From: Actinotalea endophytica
Lineage (GTDB): Bacteria > Actinomycetota > Actinomycetes > Actinomycetales > Cellulomonadaceae
Length of the DNA: 64,000 nucleotides
Direction: 5' to 3'
Assembly (NCBI RefSeq): GCF_025717005.1
Contig: NZ_JAOVZU010000005.1
Coordinates: 1 to 64,000 of the forward strand
A program made the position numbers and the translations under genes. Below the pieces are notes generated by a model, which saw only the letters and a list, made by a program, of their open reading frames with translations, was not told where the DNA came from and did no database searches. Positions 15,722 to 25,229 of the stretch are shown piece by piece. How positions within the stretch are numbered: the stretch's first letter is position 1; every line of letters starts with the position of its first letter.

Positions 15722-16480
15722 ATGTCCGGTCACTCCAAGTGGGCCACGACCAAGCACAAGAAGGCCGTCATCGATGCCCGGCGCGGCAAGCTCTTCGCCA
15801 AGCTGATCAAGAACATCGAGGTGGCCGCCCGGGTCGGTGGCGGTGACCCGGCGGGCAACCCCACGCTCTACGACGCGATCCAGAAGGCCAAGAAGTCGTC
15901 GGTCCCGAACGACAACATCGACCGCGCGGTCAAGCGCGGGTCCGGTGCCGAGGGCGGCGGGGCCGACTACCAGACGATCATGTACGAGGGCTACGCCCCC
16001 GGTGGCATCGCGGTGCTGGTGGAGTGCCTGACCGACAACCGGAACAGGGCCGCGTCCGACGTCCGGGTCGCGTTCACCCGCAACGGCGGCCAGATGGCCG
16101 ACCCGGGCTCGGTCTCCTACCTCTTCTCGCGGCGTGGTGTGGTGATCGTGCCCAAGGCCGACGCCGTCACCGAGGACGACGTGCTGACCGCCGTGCTCGA
16201 CGCGGGCGCCGAGGAGGTCAACGACCTCGGCGAGGTGTTCGAGGTGATGAGCGAGGCGTCCGACGTGGTCGCGGTGCGCACCGCCCTGCAGGACGCGGGG
16301 ATCGACTACGACTCGGCCGAGGCGCAGTTCGTCCCGGCGACGCAGATCGAGGTCGACGTCGACGGCGCACGCAAGGTGCTGCGCCTGATCGACGCCCTCG
16401 AGGACAGCGACGACGTGCAGAACGTGTTCGCGAACTTCGACGCGTCCGACGAGGTCATGGCTGCGCTCGACGAGGAGTGA
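15722..16480 (+). CDS. YebC/PmpR-family DNA-binding regulator / translation factor
   Basis: A 252-residue protein with the invariant N-terminus [18 protein letters not shown] and the middle [10 protein letters not shown]. Members bind DNA as regulators, and some relieve ribosome stalling at proline runs. The ATG has GAGGGG with 5-nt spacing. It sits between pdxT and ruvC, the same arrangement as in other actinobacteria, and commonly precedes ruvC. Length and conservation are normal. Confidence 0.95.
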   Translation: MSGHSKWATTKHKKAVIDARRGKLFAKLIKNIEVAARVGGGDPAGNPTLYDAIQKAKKSSVPNDNIDRAVKRGSGAEGGGADYQTIMYEGYAPGGIAVLVECLTDNRNRAASDVRVAFTRNGGQMADPGSVSYLFSRRGVVIVPKADAVTEDDVLTAVLDAGAEEVNDLGEVFEVMSEASDVVAVRTALQDAGIDYDSAEAQFVPATQIEVDVDGARKVLRLIDALEDSDDVQNVFANFDASDEVMAALDEE

Positions 16481-16531
16481 CCTCGCGCGTCGGTCCGCGG
16501 GATGCTGCGGGCCGCGGGGGAGACTGACCGC

Positions 16532-17092
16532 GTGCGCGTGCTCGGTGTGGACCCGGGGCTGACCCGGTGCGGCCTCGGGGTGGTCGACGCCCTGCCGGGT
16601 CGGCGCGCCCGTCTGGTGGAGGTCGGCGTGGCACGCTCCGCGGCCGACGCAGACCCGGCGCTACGCCTCGTCGAGATCGGCGACGTGGTGGAGCGCTGGC
16701 TCGACCGGCACAGCCCGGACGCGGTCGCGGTGGAGCGGGTGTTCGCCCAGCACAACGTGCGGACCGTGATGGGGACGGCCCAGGTCTCCGGCGTGGTCAT
16801 GGTCGCCGCGGCGAGGCGTGGCATCCCGGTCGCGCTGCACACCCCGAGCGAGGTCAAGGCTGCGGTGACCGGGAGCGGTCGGGCCGACAAGGCGCAGGTC
16901 ACGTCGATGGTCACGAGGATCCTGGACCTCGACGAGCGGCCGTCGCCCGCGGACGCGGCCGACGCGCTCGCCCTGGCGATCTGTCACCTGTGGCGCCCGG
17001 CGGCACCGACCGGACGTGGCGCGGCCGGACGCACCCCGGCGCAGGCGGCCTGGGCCGCGGCCGAGGCCGCGGCGCGCCGCGGTGCCCGCTGA
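16532..17092 (+). CDS. ruvC: Crossover junction endodeoxyribonuclease RuvC
   Basis: A 186-residue RNase H-fold resolvase of Holliday junctions. Catalytic acids are visible: D7 in [11 protein letters not shown], the glutamate in VAVERVF, and the C-terminal acidic pair in [15 protein letters not shown] 16532 is chosen over an upstream ATG at 16502 because family proteins start just before the LGVDPG strand; GGGGGAGA lies at a plausible distance. A C-terminal Ala/Arg-rich tail follows the fold. ruvA and ruvB follow. Confidence 0.95.
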   Translation: MRVLGVDPGLTRCGLGVVDALPGRRARLVEVGVARSAADADPALRLVEIGDVVERWLDRHSPDAVAVERVFAQHNVRTVMGTAQVSGVVMVAAARRGIPVALHTPSEVKAAVTGSGRADKAQVTSMVTRILDLDERPSPADAADALALAICHLWRPAAPTGRGAAGRTPAQAAWAAAEAAARRGAR

Positions 17093-17104
17093 GGCTGCGG
17101 TTGC

Positions 17105-17110
17105 TAGCGT
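17105..17110 (+). promoter_or_regulatory. -10 box upstream of ruvA
   Basis: TAGCGT, 65 bp before the ruvA start, in the only notable gap of the ruvCAB run. Confidence 0.4.
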
Positions 17111-17175
17111 CTGTCGTACAGGTGTTCGGTCACGCGCCGTGACGGCGGGACACACGTGAGGACTGGAGGAGCCCG

Positions 17176-17775
17176 GTGATCGCCTCGGTGAACGGCCGTG
17201 TGGCCGCGGTGCGGCTGGACGCGGCCGTCGTGGAGGTCGGCGGCGTCGGCCTGCTCGTGCAGGCCACCCCCACGACGCTGGCCGGGCTCCGGGTCGGCCA
17301 ACCCGCGAACCTGGCGACGTCGCTGGTGGTCCGAGAGGACTCGCTGACGCTGTTCGGCTTCGCCGAGCCCGACGAGCGGGACGTGTTCGAGCAGGTCCAG
17401 ACCGTCAGCGGGATCGGCCCGCGTCTCGCGTTGGCGATGCTCGCGGTGCACAGCCCGGACGCACTGCGCACGGCCGTGGCCACGGAGGACCTCGGTGCAC
17501 TGCAGCGGGTTCCCGGGATCGGGCGGAAGGGCGCCCAGCGGCTCGTCCTCGAGCTGGCCGACCGGCTGGGCGCGCCGTCGGGCTCGGCAGCGACACCGGC
17601 GCCCGCGACCGCCGACCGGCGCGGCGAGGTGGTGGAGGCACTGGTCGGCCTCGGCTGGGCGCAGAAGGTCGCCCAGGGCGCGGTGGACAAGGTCGTGCCG
17701 GACAGCGAGTCGGTGACCGACGTCGCGGCGGTGCTCCGCGCGGCTCTGCGGTCCTTGGGCGGCGGCCGTGCCTGA
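17176..17775 (+). CDS. ruvA: Holliday junction helicase subunit RuvA
   Basis: A 199-residue protein with an N-terminal OB fold ([12 protein letters not shown]), two helix-hairpin-helix motifs ([13 protein letters not shown] and [13 protein letters not shown]) that grip the junction, and a C-terminal domain ([13 protein letters not shown]) that contacts RuvB. The GTG has TGGAGGA at 17164-17170 with a 5-nt spacer. The ruvB start lies inside its 3' end (8-nt overlap). Confidence 0.96.
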   Translation: MIASVNGRVAAVRLDAAVVEVGGVGLLVQATPTTLAGLRVGQPANLATSLVVREDSLTLFGFAEPDERDVFEQVQTVSGIGPRLALAMLAVHSPDALRTAVATEDLGALQRVPGIGRKGAQRLVLELADRLGAPSGSAATPAPATADRRGEVVEALVGLGWAQKVAQGAVDKVVPDSESVTDVAAVLRAALRSLGGGRA

Positions 17776-18808
17776 CGAGGAGGACGTGACCACCGAGCGG
17801 ATCGTGGCTCCCGGCGCGGAGGAGGCCGAGCGCGCGGCGGAGGCCGCGCTACGTCCTCGGCGGCTCGCCGAGTTCGTGGGGCAGCGCGTGGTGCGTGACC
17901 AGCTCGAGCTCGTTCTGCACGCGGCGATCGGGCGCGGCCGGGCGCCGGACCACGTGCTGCTCTCCGGTCCGCCGGGCCTGGGCAAGACCACGCTCGCGAT
18001 GATCATCGCGGCCGAGCTGGGCGCGTCCGTGCGGGTCACCTCGGGTCCGGCGATCCAGCACGCCGGCGACCTGGCGGCGGTGCTCTCCTCGCTCGAGGAG
18101 GGCGAGGTGCTCTTCCTCGACGAGATCCACCGCCTCGCTCGGCCGGCGGAGGAGCTGCTCTACGTCGCGATGGAGGACTTCCGGGTCGACGTCGTGGTCG
18201 GCAAGGGCCCGGGTGCGAACGCGATCGGGCTGACCCTGCCGCCGTTCACCGTGGTCGGCGCGACCACGCGGGCCGGTCTGCTGCCGTCCCCGCTGCGGGA
18301 CCGGTTCGGGTTCACCGCCCACCTCGACTTCTACGACACCGACGAGCTGCGCCGGGTCCTCGTGCGCTCGGCGGGCCTGCTCGGCGTCGAGCTGAGCGAG
18401 GATGCCGCCGCCGAGATCGCCGGTCGGTCGCGGGGCACGCCGCGGATCGCGAACCGGCTGCTTCGCCGGGTGCGGGACTGGGCGGAGGTCCGCGGGGACG
18501 GGCGGCTGGACCTGGCCGCCGCGCAGTCGGCACTGGCGGTCTACCAGGTCGACGAGCTCGGCCTGGACCGCCTGGACCGTGCCGTGCTGTCGGCCCTGTG
18601 CGAGCGGTTCGGCGGCGGCCCGGTCGGGCTCACCACGCTGGCCGTCGCGGTGGGTGAGGAGCCGGAGACGGTCGAGACGGTCGCCGAGCCGTTCCTGGTG
18701 CGTGAGGGCCTGATGGGGCGGACCCCGCGGGGGCGGATCGCGACACCGCGCGCCTGGCAGCACCTGGGCCTCGCCGAGCCGTCGGGCGCACCTACGCTCT
18801 TCGACTGA
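17768..18808 (+). CDS. ruvB: Holliday junction branch migration ATPase RuvB
   Basis: A 346-residue AAA+ motor. Walker A is GPPGLGKTT (residues 67-75, K73), Walker B is LFLDEIH, sensor 1 is VGATTRAG and the arginine finger region is LRDRFG. The C-terminal winged helix contains [11 protein letters not shown]. It pumps DNA through the RuvA tetramer. The GTG overlaps ruvA by 8 nt. A GC-rich hairpin follows the stop at once. Confidence 0.97.
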   Translation: MPDEEDVTTERIVAPGAEEAERAAEAALRPRRLAEFVGQRVVRDQLELVLHAAIGRGRAPDHVLLSGPPGLGKTTLAMIIAAELGASVRVTSGPAIQHAGDLAAVLSSLEEGEVLFLDEIHRLARPAEELLYVAMEDFRVDVVVGKGPGANAIGLTLPPFTVVGATTRAGLLPSPLRDRFGFTAHLDFYDTDELRRVLVRSAGLLGVELSEDAAAEIAGRSRGTPRIANRLLRRVRDWAEVRGDGRLDLAAAQSALAVYQVDELGLDRLDRAVLSALCERFGGGPVGLTTLAVAVGEEPETVETVAEPFLVREGLMGRTPRGRIATPRAWQHLGLAEPSGAPTLFD

Positions 18809-18809
18809 G

Positions 18810-18832
18810 GGGCGCGGGGAACCGCCGCGCCC
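18810..18832 (+). terminator. Hairpin after ruvB
   Basis: GGGCGCGG (18810-18817) pairs with CCGCGCCC (18825-18832), loop of 7. There is no T-run. It lies directly after the ruvB stop and before the yajC promoter box. Confidence 0.5.
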
Positions 18833-18866
18833 GGAGCGGCGTTAGGGCGGGGGAGCGGGCGTCACC

Positions 18867-18872
18867 TAGACT
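18867..18872 (+). promoter_or_regulatory. -10 box for yajC-secD-secF
   Basis: TAGACT, 33 bp before the yajC ATG. Confidence 0.45.
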
Positions 18873-18905
18873 GCCCCCCGGCTTCTCGCGACCAAGGACG
18901 TGATC

Positions 18906-19337
18906 ATGGACCCCCTTCTCCTCGTCATGCTCGTCGTGCTGTTCGGCGGTATGTGGTTCATGTCGAACCGCTCCCGCAAGCAGCAGCAGGCGGCTGCGGC
19001 GTTCCGCGACCACCTCGAGCCCGGGCAGGAGGTCATGACCGGCTCGGGGATGTACGGCACCGTCGTGGGCGTCGAGGGTGACGTCGTCACGCTGGAGACC
19101 TCGCCCGGCGTGGAGACGCGCTGGTACAAGCCGGCGATCGCCAAGCTCGTCGAGCACCCCGAGGCCGAGGAGTCGTACGACGAGGACGACGAGTACGACG
19201 AGGACGACTACGACGGCGATGAGTACGAGGACGACGTCGACGACGACGCCGAGTACGACGACGTCGAGGACGACACCGAGGACGAGGACGGCCCGGACGA
19301 GACGCCCGGCATGATCGAGGACAACCGCCGGGACTGA
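18906..19337 (+). CDS. yajC: Preprotein translocase accessory subunit YajC
   Basis: A 143-residue membrane protein with one N-terminal helix (MDPLLLVMLVVLFGGMWFM) followed by RKQQQAAAAFRDHLEPGQEV, the usual YajC core (EVMTGSGMYGTVV). The C-terminal 60 residues are almost only Asp, Glu and Tyr, an acidic tail longer than in most homologues. ATG 18906 is preferred over the GTG at 18900 because AAGGA at 18894-18898 then has a 7-nt spacer. It forms a Sec accessory operon with secD and secF. Confidence 0.93.
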   Translation: MDPLLLVMLVVLFGGMWFMSNRSRKQQQAAAAFRDHLEPGQEVMTGSGMYGTVVGVEGDVVTLETSPGVETRWYKPAIAKLVEHPEAEESYDEDDEYDEDDYDGDEYEDDVDDDAEYDDVEDDTEDEDGPDETPGMIEDNRRD

Positions 19338-19383
19338 GCGCACCGTCGCGCCGTCCTACCACCACACGAGAGAAGACTGACCG

Positions 19384-21063
19384 TTGGCCACACCGACCCG
19401 CCGTGAGCGGCCGGCCCGCACCCTGATCACGTTGGGCGTCATCATCGTCGCCCTCTTCGGAACGCTGTTCGCCGGCGTGAAGTGGTCGGACGCCACGCTG
19501 ACCCCGAAGCTCGCGCTCGACCTCGAGGGCGGTACGCAGCTCATCCTGCGGCCGATCACCGAGGACGGCGCCGAGGTCACCGACCAGGACATCCAGCAGG
19601 CGATCGACATCATCCGCCAGCGTGTGGACGCCTCCGGTGTCTCCGAGGCGGAGATCACCTCGCAGGGCTCCGGCCAGAACCGGAACATCGTGGTGGGCCT
19701 GCCCGGCACGCCGTCGCAGGAGACGCTCGACCTGGTCCGGCAGTCGGCGATGATGTACTTCCGTCCGGTGATCAAGGTCGCCGGGCCGTCGGTGACGGAC
19801 CCCGAGACGGCCGCGAGCGACCTGGGCACGCCCGCGGACGCCTCCGACCTCGCGTGGCTCACGCAGGACGTGCTCGACGAGTTCGCGGCGCTGGACTGCA
19901 CCGACCCGGCCAACCTCACCGGCTCGGGCTCGAACAGCGGTGACCCCGAGGCGCCCCTGGTGACCTGTGCGGCCGACGGCACCGCGAAGTACGTGCTCGG
20001 GCCGGTCGAGGTCAGCGGCACCGAGATCTCCTCGGCGTCGTCGGGCCTACGGGTGTCCTCGACGGGCCAGATCTCGAACGAGTGGGTCGTGAACCTCGAG
20101 CTCAACGCCGAGGGCACCACGGCGTTCCGGGAGACCTCCACGCGTCTGCTGGACCTGGAGTCCCCGCGGAACCAGTTCGCCATCGTGCTCGACGGCCTGG
20201 TGATCTCCGCGCCGCGGATCAACAGCGTGATCCCGAACGGCAAGGCCGAGATCTCCGGGTCGTTCACGCGCGAGTCGGCCGCGACCCTGGCCCGCCAGCT
20301 GAACTTCGGCGCCCTGCCGCTGAGCTTCGAGGTGCAGAGCCAGCAGACGATCTCCGCGACGCTCGGGTCCGAGCAGCTGCAGAAGGGTCTGCTCGCCGGC
20401 CTGATCGGTCTGGTCCTGGTCGCCGTCTACTCGATCTTCCAGTACCGAGCCCTCGGCTTCGTCACGATCGCCTCCCTGCTGGTGGCGGGGACCATCACCT
20501 ACGGCGTGATCGCGCTGCTCTCGTGGACGCAGGGCTACCGGCTGAGCCTGCCCGGCGTCGCCGGTCTGATCGTCGCGATCGGTATCACGGCGGACTCGTT
20601 CATCGTGTACTTCGAACGTGTCCGAGACGAGCTGCGGGACGGCCGTACGCTGCCGGCCGCCGTGGCTCAGGGATGGTCGCGCGCCCGGCGGACGATCCTG
20701 GCCTCGGACACCGTGAACTTCCTGGCGGCCGTGGTGCTCTACTTCCTCGCGGTCGGCGGGGTGCGCGGCTTCGCGTTCACCCTCGGCCTGACGACGATCA
20801 TCGACCTGGTGGTCGTGTTCATGTTCACCCACCCGGTGATGGCCCTGCTCGCGAAGACCCGGTTCTTCGGTGAGGGTCACGCCTTCTCCGGTCTCGACCC
20901 GGAGCAGCTCGGAGCGAGGTCGCGCTACGTCGGTCGCGGTCGCGTGGTCGGAGCCGACGAGAACGCCGAGGGTGAGCGTCGGATGACCATCGCGGAACGG
21001 CGCGCCGCGGAGAAGGCGGCTGCCACGACCGGGACGTCGGGCGCCGAGGGGAAGGACGCCTGA
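19384..21063 (+). CDS. secD: Protein translocase subunit SecD
   Basis: A 559-residue RND-type membrane protein that uses the proton gradient to help release exported proteins. TM1 lies at residues 14-34, LDLEGGTQLIL (the D1 motif) follows, then a periplasmic domain and the C-terminal TM bundle with GLIVAIGITADSFIVYFERVRDE (D4 region). The start is a TTG at 19384 after GAGAGAAG; no ATG or GTG fits before TM1, so TTG is likely real. The tail after the last TM carries an extra charged 60-residue extension. The stop shares one base with the secF ATG. Confidence 0.95.
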   Translation: MATPTRRERPARTLITLGVIIVALFGTLFAGVKWSDATLTPKLALDLEGGTQLILRPITEDGAEVTDQDIQQAIDIIRQRVDASGVSEAEITSQGSGQNRNIVVGLPGTPSQETLDLVRQSAMMYFRPVIKVAGPSVTDPETAASDLGTPADASDLAWLTQDVLDEFAALDCTDPANLTGSGSNSGDPEAPLVTCAADGTAKYVLGPVEVSGTEISSASSGLRVSSTGQISNEWVVNLELNAEGTTAFRETSTRLLDLESPRNQFAIVLDGLVISAPRINSVIPNGKAEISGSFTRESAATLARQLNFGALPLSFEVQSQQTISATLGSEQLQKGLLAGLIGLVLVAVYSIFQYRALGFVTIASLLVAGTITYGVIALLSWTQGYRLSLPGVAGLIVAIGITADSFIVYFERVRDELRDGRTLPAAVAQGWSRARRTILASDTVNFLAAVVLYFLAVGGVRGFAFTLGLTTIIDLVVVFMFTHPVMALLAKTRFFGEGHAFSGLDPEQLGARSRYVGRGRVVGADENAEGERRMTIAERRAAEKAAATTGTSGAEGKDA

Positions 21064-22172
21064 TGGCCAGCACGCGGATGGGCCGGTGGGGCTCGGACCT
21101 CTACACCGGCAAGCGGTCGTACCAGATCGTCGGTCACCGGCGCCGGTGGTATGCGATCTCGGCGACGATCATCGTGATCTCGGCGCTGCTGCTCGTGACC
21201 AAGGGCCTGACGCTGAGCATCGAGTTCCGTGGGGGCTCGGAGTTCACGCTCTCGAACGTCAGCGACACCTCGCAGCAGCCGGCGATCGACGCAGTGACCG
21301 CGATCCAGCCGGACGAGGTCCCGCGCGTCTCGGTGGTGGGTGGCAGCTCGCTGCGCGTGCAGACCGGCCAGCTCGACGACGCCCAGACGCAGGAGGTGGC
21401 GGCCGCCCTGGCCGCCGCGTACGGCATCCCGACCGACCAGGTCTCCACGACCTACATCGGCCCGAGCTGGGGCAAGGACGTCACGGACAAGGCCGTGCGC
21501 GGCCTGATCGTGTTCCTCGTGCTCGTCACGCTCGTGATGACGATCTACTTCCGCAACTGGCGGATGGCCGTCGCGGCGCTGGTGGCGCTCGTGCACGACA
21601 TGATCATCACCGTCGGTCTCTACACCGGCACCGGCTGGGAGGTCAGCCCCGCGACCGTGATCGGCTTCCTGACCATCCTCGGGTACTCGATCTACGACAC
21701 CGTCGTGGTGTTCGACAAGGTGCGTGAGAACAACGAGCGCCTGCTCGAGCAGAAGCGGTTCACGCACGCCGAGCTGTCGAACCTCGCGGTCAACCAGACG
21801 CTGGTCCGGTCGATCAACACCTCGGTCGTGGCGCTGCTGCCGGTCTCCGGCATCCTGTTCATCGGCGCGTTCCTGCTGGGTGCGGGCACGCTGCGGGACA
21901 TCGCCCTCGCGCTGTTCATCGGCATCATCGCCGGGACGTTCTCGTCGATCTTCATCGCGACCCCGGTCGAGGTGTCCCTGCGTGAGCGCGAGCCGGCCGT
22001 GCGCGAGCACACGAAGGCCGTGCTCGAGGCGCGCGCCGCGGCCGGGATGACCGCCGAGGACGTGGCCGCCGAGCCGGTGCGGGTCGGTGCCTCGGTGCCG
22101 GGTCAGCACCTCGGGGTCGGCGCCCAGCCCAAGCGGCGCAAGACCAACCGCGGGCCGGGGAGGACCTCGTGA
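21063..22172 (+). CDS. secF: Protein translocase subunit SecF
   Basis: A 369-residue partner of SecD with six membrane helices. It has RWYAISATIIVISALLL (TM1), FRGGSEF, and the C-terminal TILGYSIYDTVVVFDKVREN motif typical of SecF. The ATG overlaps the secD stop by one base. The C-terminal tail is basic, ending near KRRKTNRGPG. Its last codons overlap apt by 4 nt. Confidence 0.96.
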   Translation: MASTRMGRWGSDLYTGKRSYQIVGHRRRWYAISATIIVISALLLVTKGLTLSIEFRGGSEFTLSNVSDTSQQPAIDAVTAIQPDEVPRVSVVGGSSLRVQTGQLDDAQTQEVAAALAAAYGIPTDQVSTTYIGPSWGKDVTDKAVRGLIVFLVLVTLVMTIYFRNWRMAVAALVALVHDMIITVGLYTGTGWEVSPATVIGFLTILGYSIYDTVVVFDKVRENNERLLEQKRFTHAELSNLAVNQTLVRSINTSVVALLPVSGILFIGAFLLGAGTLRDIALALFIGIIAGTFSSIFIATPVEVSLREREPAVREHTKAVLEARAAAGMTAEDVAAEPVRVGASVPGQHLGVGAQPKRRKTNRGPGRTS

Positions 22173-22696
22173 CGGCGGGGTCGCTGGTCGAGCGGGCCGG
22201 CGCGCTCATCCACGACGTGCCGGACTACCCCGAGCCCGGCGTCGTCTTCAAGGACATCACTCCGCTGCTCGGCGACGGTCCGACCTTCACCGAGGTCGTC
22301 GCGCACCTCGCCGAGCAGGCGCCGCCGGTCGACCTGGTGGTCGGCATGGAGGCCCGCGGGTTCATCCTCGGCGCGCCGGTGGCCTACGCCCTCGGCGTCG
22401 GCTTCGTGCCGGTGCGCAAGGCGGGGAAGCTGCCGCGTGAGACCTTCTCCGGTGCCTACGACCTCGAGTACGGCAGCGCCGTGCTCGAAGTCCACCGGGA
22501 TGCGTTCGCGAGCGGGTCGCGCGTGCTGGTCGTCGACGACGTGCTGGCGACCGGCGGCACCGCGGCGGCGACGGTGGAGCTGCTCGAGCACGCGGGCTGC
22601 GCCGTCCCGGCGATCTCGTTCCTGATGGAGCTGACGTTCCTGCACGGCCGTGAGCGCCTCGCGGGGCACAACGTCCAGACCTTGCTCACGTACTGA
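22169..22696 (+). CDS. apt: Adenine phosphoribosyltransferase
   Basis: A 175-residue purine salvage enzyme making AMP from adenine and PRPP. It has PGVVFKDITPLL near the N-terminus, the GMEARGFILGAPVA loop, VPVRKAGKLP, and the PRPP-binding VLVVDDVLATGGTA. The GTG overlaps the secF stop by 4 nt. The next gene is the (p)ppGpp enzyme, as in mycobacteria, which ties it to purine nucleotide balance. Confidence 0.96.
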   Translation: MTAGSLVERAGALIHDVPDYPEPGVVFKDITPLLGDGPTFTEVVAHLAEQAPPVDLVVGMEARGFILGAPVAYALGVGFVPVRKAGKLPRETFSGAYDLEYGSAVLEVHRDAFASGSRVLVVDDVLATGGTAAATVELLEHAGCAVPAISFLMELTFLHGRERLAGHNVQTLLTY

Positions 22697-22715
22697 GGCC
22701 TTCGCGCGACGCACC

Positions 22716-22721
22716 TAGAAT
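22716..22721 (+). promoter_or_regulatory. -10 box for the (p)ppGpp synthetase gene
   Basis: TAGAAT, 26 bp before the ATG at 22748. Confidence 0.45.
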
Positions 22722-22747
22722 CGATCCACGGACAACCGGGAGGGTCG

Positions 22748-25093
22748 ATGGCGGAGCGCGACGCAGCAGGCGTCCCCGTCGGCGGCGCGCCCGTGACGGC
22801 GACGCCGGCGACGCTGCGTGAGCAGCAGCTCGGTGCCGCGCGGGCACGGTCGTGGCGCGACCGCCTCGTGCCGCGCTCCGGGGGGAGCGCGACGCCCGCC
22901 CTCGAGCCGGTGCTGCAGGCGGTCCGCTCGAACCACCCGAAGGCCGACACGTCCGTCGTGGAGCGCGCGTACGCCGTGGCCGAGCGGGCGCACCGCGGCC
23001 AGCTGCGCAAGAGCGGCGACCCCTACATCACGCACCCGATCGCGGTGGCCACGATCCTCGCCGACCTGGGCATGACCACGTCCACGCTGGCCGCGGCCCT
23101 GCTGCACGACACGGTGGAGGACACCGACTACTCGCTGGACCAGCTCCGGAGCGACTTCGGAGACGAGATCGCGAAGCTGGTGGACGGCGTCACCAAGCTC
23201 GACAAGGTCGTGTACGGCGAGGCCGCGCAGGCCGAGACGGTCCGCAAGATGGTCGTCGCGATGGCGCGCGACATCCGCGTCCTGGTGATCAAGCTGGCCG
23301 ACCGGCTGCACAACGCACGGACGTGGAAGTACGTGCCGCAGGCGTCGGCGGAGCGCAAGGCGCGCGAGACGCTCGAGATCTACGCGCCGCTCGCGCACCG
23401 GCTCGGCATGAACACGATCAAGTGGGAGCTGGAGGACCTGTCCTTCGCGACGCTCTACCCGAAGATCTACGAGGAGATCGTGCGGCTGGTCTCCGAGCGC
23501 GCACCGGCACGCGACGAGTACCTCACCACGGTGCGCGAGCAGGTCTTCGCGGATCTGCGCGCGGCGAAGATCCGCGCCGTCGTGACCAGCCGGCCCAAGC
23601 ACTACTACTCGATCTACCAGAAGATGATCGTCCGCGGCCGCGACTTCTCCGACATCTACGACCTCGTCGGGGTCCGTGTGCTGGTGGACACGGTCCGTGA
23701 CTGCTACGGCGCGCTCGGCGCGCTGCACGCGCGATGGAACCCGGTGCCGGGCCGGTTCAAGGACTACATCGCGATGCCCAAGTTCAACATGTACCAGTCG
23801 CTGCACACCACGGTGATCGGGCCGGGCGGCAAGCCGGTGGAGATCCAGATCCGGACCCACGACATGCACCGTCGTGCCGAGTACGGCGTCGCCGCGCACT
23901 GGAAGTACAAAGACCAGGTCAAGCACCCCAAGGGTGGAGCGCCCGACTCCGCGACCGACATGGCATGGCTGCGCCAGCTGGTCGAGTGGCAGCAGGAGAC
24001 CGCCGACCCGAGCGAGTTCCTCGACTCGTTGCGGTTCGAGATCCGCGGCTCGGAGGTCTACGTCTTCACACCGAAGGGCGAGGTCATCGCTCTGCCGTCG
24101 GGGTCGACGCCGGTCGACTTCGCGTACGCGGTGCACACCGAGGTCGGTCACCGGACGATGGGCGCGCGCGTCAACGGGCGCCTCGTGCCGCTCGACTCCG
24201 AGCTCGAGAACGGGGACGTGGTCGAGGTCCTCACCTCGAAGTCGGAGACTGCCGGCCCGTCGCAGGACTGGCTGAACTTCGTCAAGAGCCCGCGCGCACG
24301 CAACAAGATCCGCCAGTGGTTCTCGAAGGGCCGTCGCGAGGAGGCCATCGAGCACGGCAAGGATGCGATCGCGAAGGCGATGCGCAAGCAGAACCTGCCG
24401 ATCCAGCGGTTGCTCTCGCACGAGTCGCTCGTCACGCTCGCCAACGAGATGCGCTACGCGGACGTCTCGGCGCTGTACGCGGCGGTCGGCGAGCAGCAGG
24501 TGTCCGCCCAGACCGTGGTGCAGCGGCTCGTGCAGTCCCTCGGCGGGGAGTCCTCGGCGGAGGAGGACCTCGCCGAGACGACCCGGCTGGGCCAGCCGCG
24601 CACGCGGGCGCGGGCCGGCGACCCGGGCGTGCGGGTCAAGGGGGTGGGGGACGTCTGGGCGAAGCTCGCGAAGTGCTGCACCCCCGTCCCGGGTGACGAC
24701 ATCGTCGGGTTCGTGACCCGCGGCGCGATCAGCGTGCACCGCGCCGACTGCGGGAACGTGGTGGGGCTGCGCAAGCAACCGGAACGCATCGTCGAGGTCG
24801 AGTGGGAGCCGGGCGCCGGGTCGGTGTTCCTCGTGCAGATCCAGGTCGAGGCGATCGACCGGAGCCGGCTGCTCTCGGACGTGACGCGGGTGCTGTCCGA
24901 CCACCACGTCAACATCCTGTCCGCCACGGTCTCCACCAGCCGGGACCGGGTGGCGCTGTCGCGCTTCGTGTTCGAGATGGCCGAGACGACGCACCTGAAC
25001 ACCGTGCTCGCCGCGGTGCGCAAGGTGGACGGCGTGTACGACGTCTACCGGATCACGGGCGCACGCCAGCACGAGCTCGACGCCGGCGTGTAG
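22748..25093 (+). CDS. relA: Bifunctional (p)ppGpp synthetase/hydrolase (RelA/SpoT family)
   Basis: A 781-residue stringent-response enzyme. In order: an HD hydrolase domain with [10 protein letters not shown] and intact HDTVED (H120), a synthetase domain with [25 protein letters not shown] and VEIQIRT, a TGS domain starting near [11 protein letters not shown], a zinc-finger-like CCTPVPGD region, and a C-terminal ACT domain. Because the HD motif is intact it should both make and degrade (p)ppGpp. The ATG has GGGAGG at 22738-22743. The gene ends convergent with the DUF349 gene. Confidence 0.95.
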   Translation: MAERDAAGVPVGGAPVTATPATLREQQLGAARARSWRDRLVPRSGGSATPALEPVLQAVRSNHPKADTSVVERAYAVAERAHRGQLRKSGDPYITHPIAVATILADLGMTTSTLAAALLHDTVEDTDYSLDQLRSDFGDEIAKLVDGVTKLDKVVYGEAAQAETVRKMVVAMARDIRVLVIKLADRLHNARTWKYVPQASAERKARETLEIYAPLAHRLGMNTIKWELEDLSFATLYPKIYEEIVRLVSERAPARDEYLTTVREQVFADLRAAKIRAVVTSRPKHYYSIYQKMIVRGRDFSDIYDLVGVRVLVDTVRDCYGALGALHARWNPVPGRFKDYIAMPKFNMYQSLHTTVIGPGGKPVEIQIRTHDMHRRAEYGVAAHWKYKDQVKHPKGGAPDSATDMAWLRQLVEWQQETADPSEFLDSLRFEIRGSEVYVFTPKGEVIALPSGSTPVDFAYAVHTEVGHRTMGARVNGRLVPLDSELENGDVVEVLTSKSETAGPSQDWLNFVKSPRARNKIRQWFSKGRREEAIEHGKDAIAKAMRKQNLPIQRLLSHESLVTLANEMRYADVSALYAAVGEQQVSAQTVVQRLVQSLGGESSAEEDLAETTRLGQPRTRARAGDPGVRVKGVGDVWAKLAKCCTPVPGDDIVGFVTRGAISVHRADCGNVVGLRKQPERIVEVEWEPGAGSVFLVQIQVEAIDRSRLLSDVTRVLSDHHVNILSATVSTSRDRVALSRFVFEMAETTHLNTVLAAVRKVDGVYDVYRITGARQHELDAGV

Positions 25094-25188
25094 TCCGGAC
25101 GTACCGACCGCGCGCACCGATCGCGCCGTACGCGCACCGATCGCGGCGCGCGGGACAGGTCGCGACGGTCCGTGCCACGGACATCGCA

Positions 25189-25220
25189 GGAGGCCGGGTA
25201 CCGTCGGGCACCCGGCCTCC
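25189..25220. terminator. Bidirectional terminator between relA and the DUF349 gene
   Basis: GGAGGCCGGGT at 25189-25199 pairs perfectly with ACCCGGCCTCC at 25210-25220 (loop of 10), between convergent genes. Just before it the phrase CGCGCACCGATCGCG is repeated twice (about 25110-25145). Confidence 0.7.
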
Positions 25221-25229
25221 TCGCGACGA

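Noticed and set aside
19150-19300. GAC/GAG-rich repeat in yajC as a separate repeat element
   Set aside because: It is in frame and encodes the acidic tail of YajC; no flanking duplication is seen.
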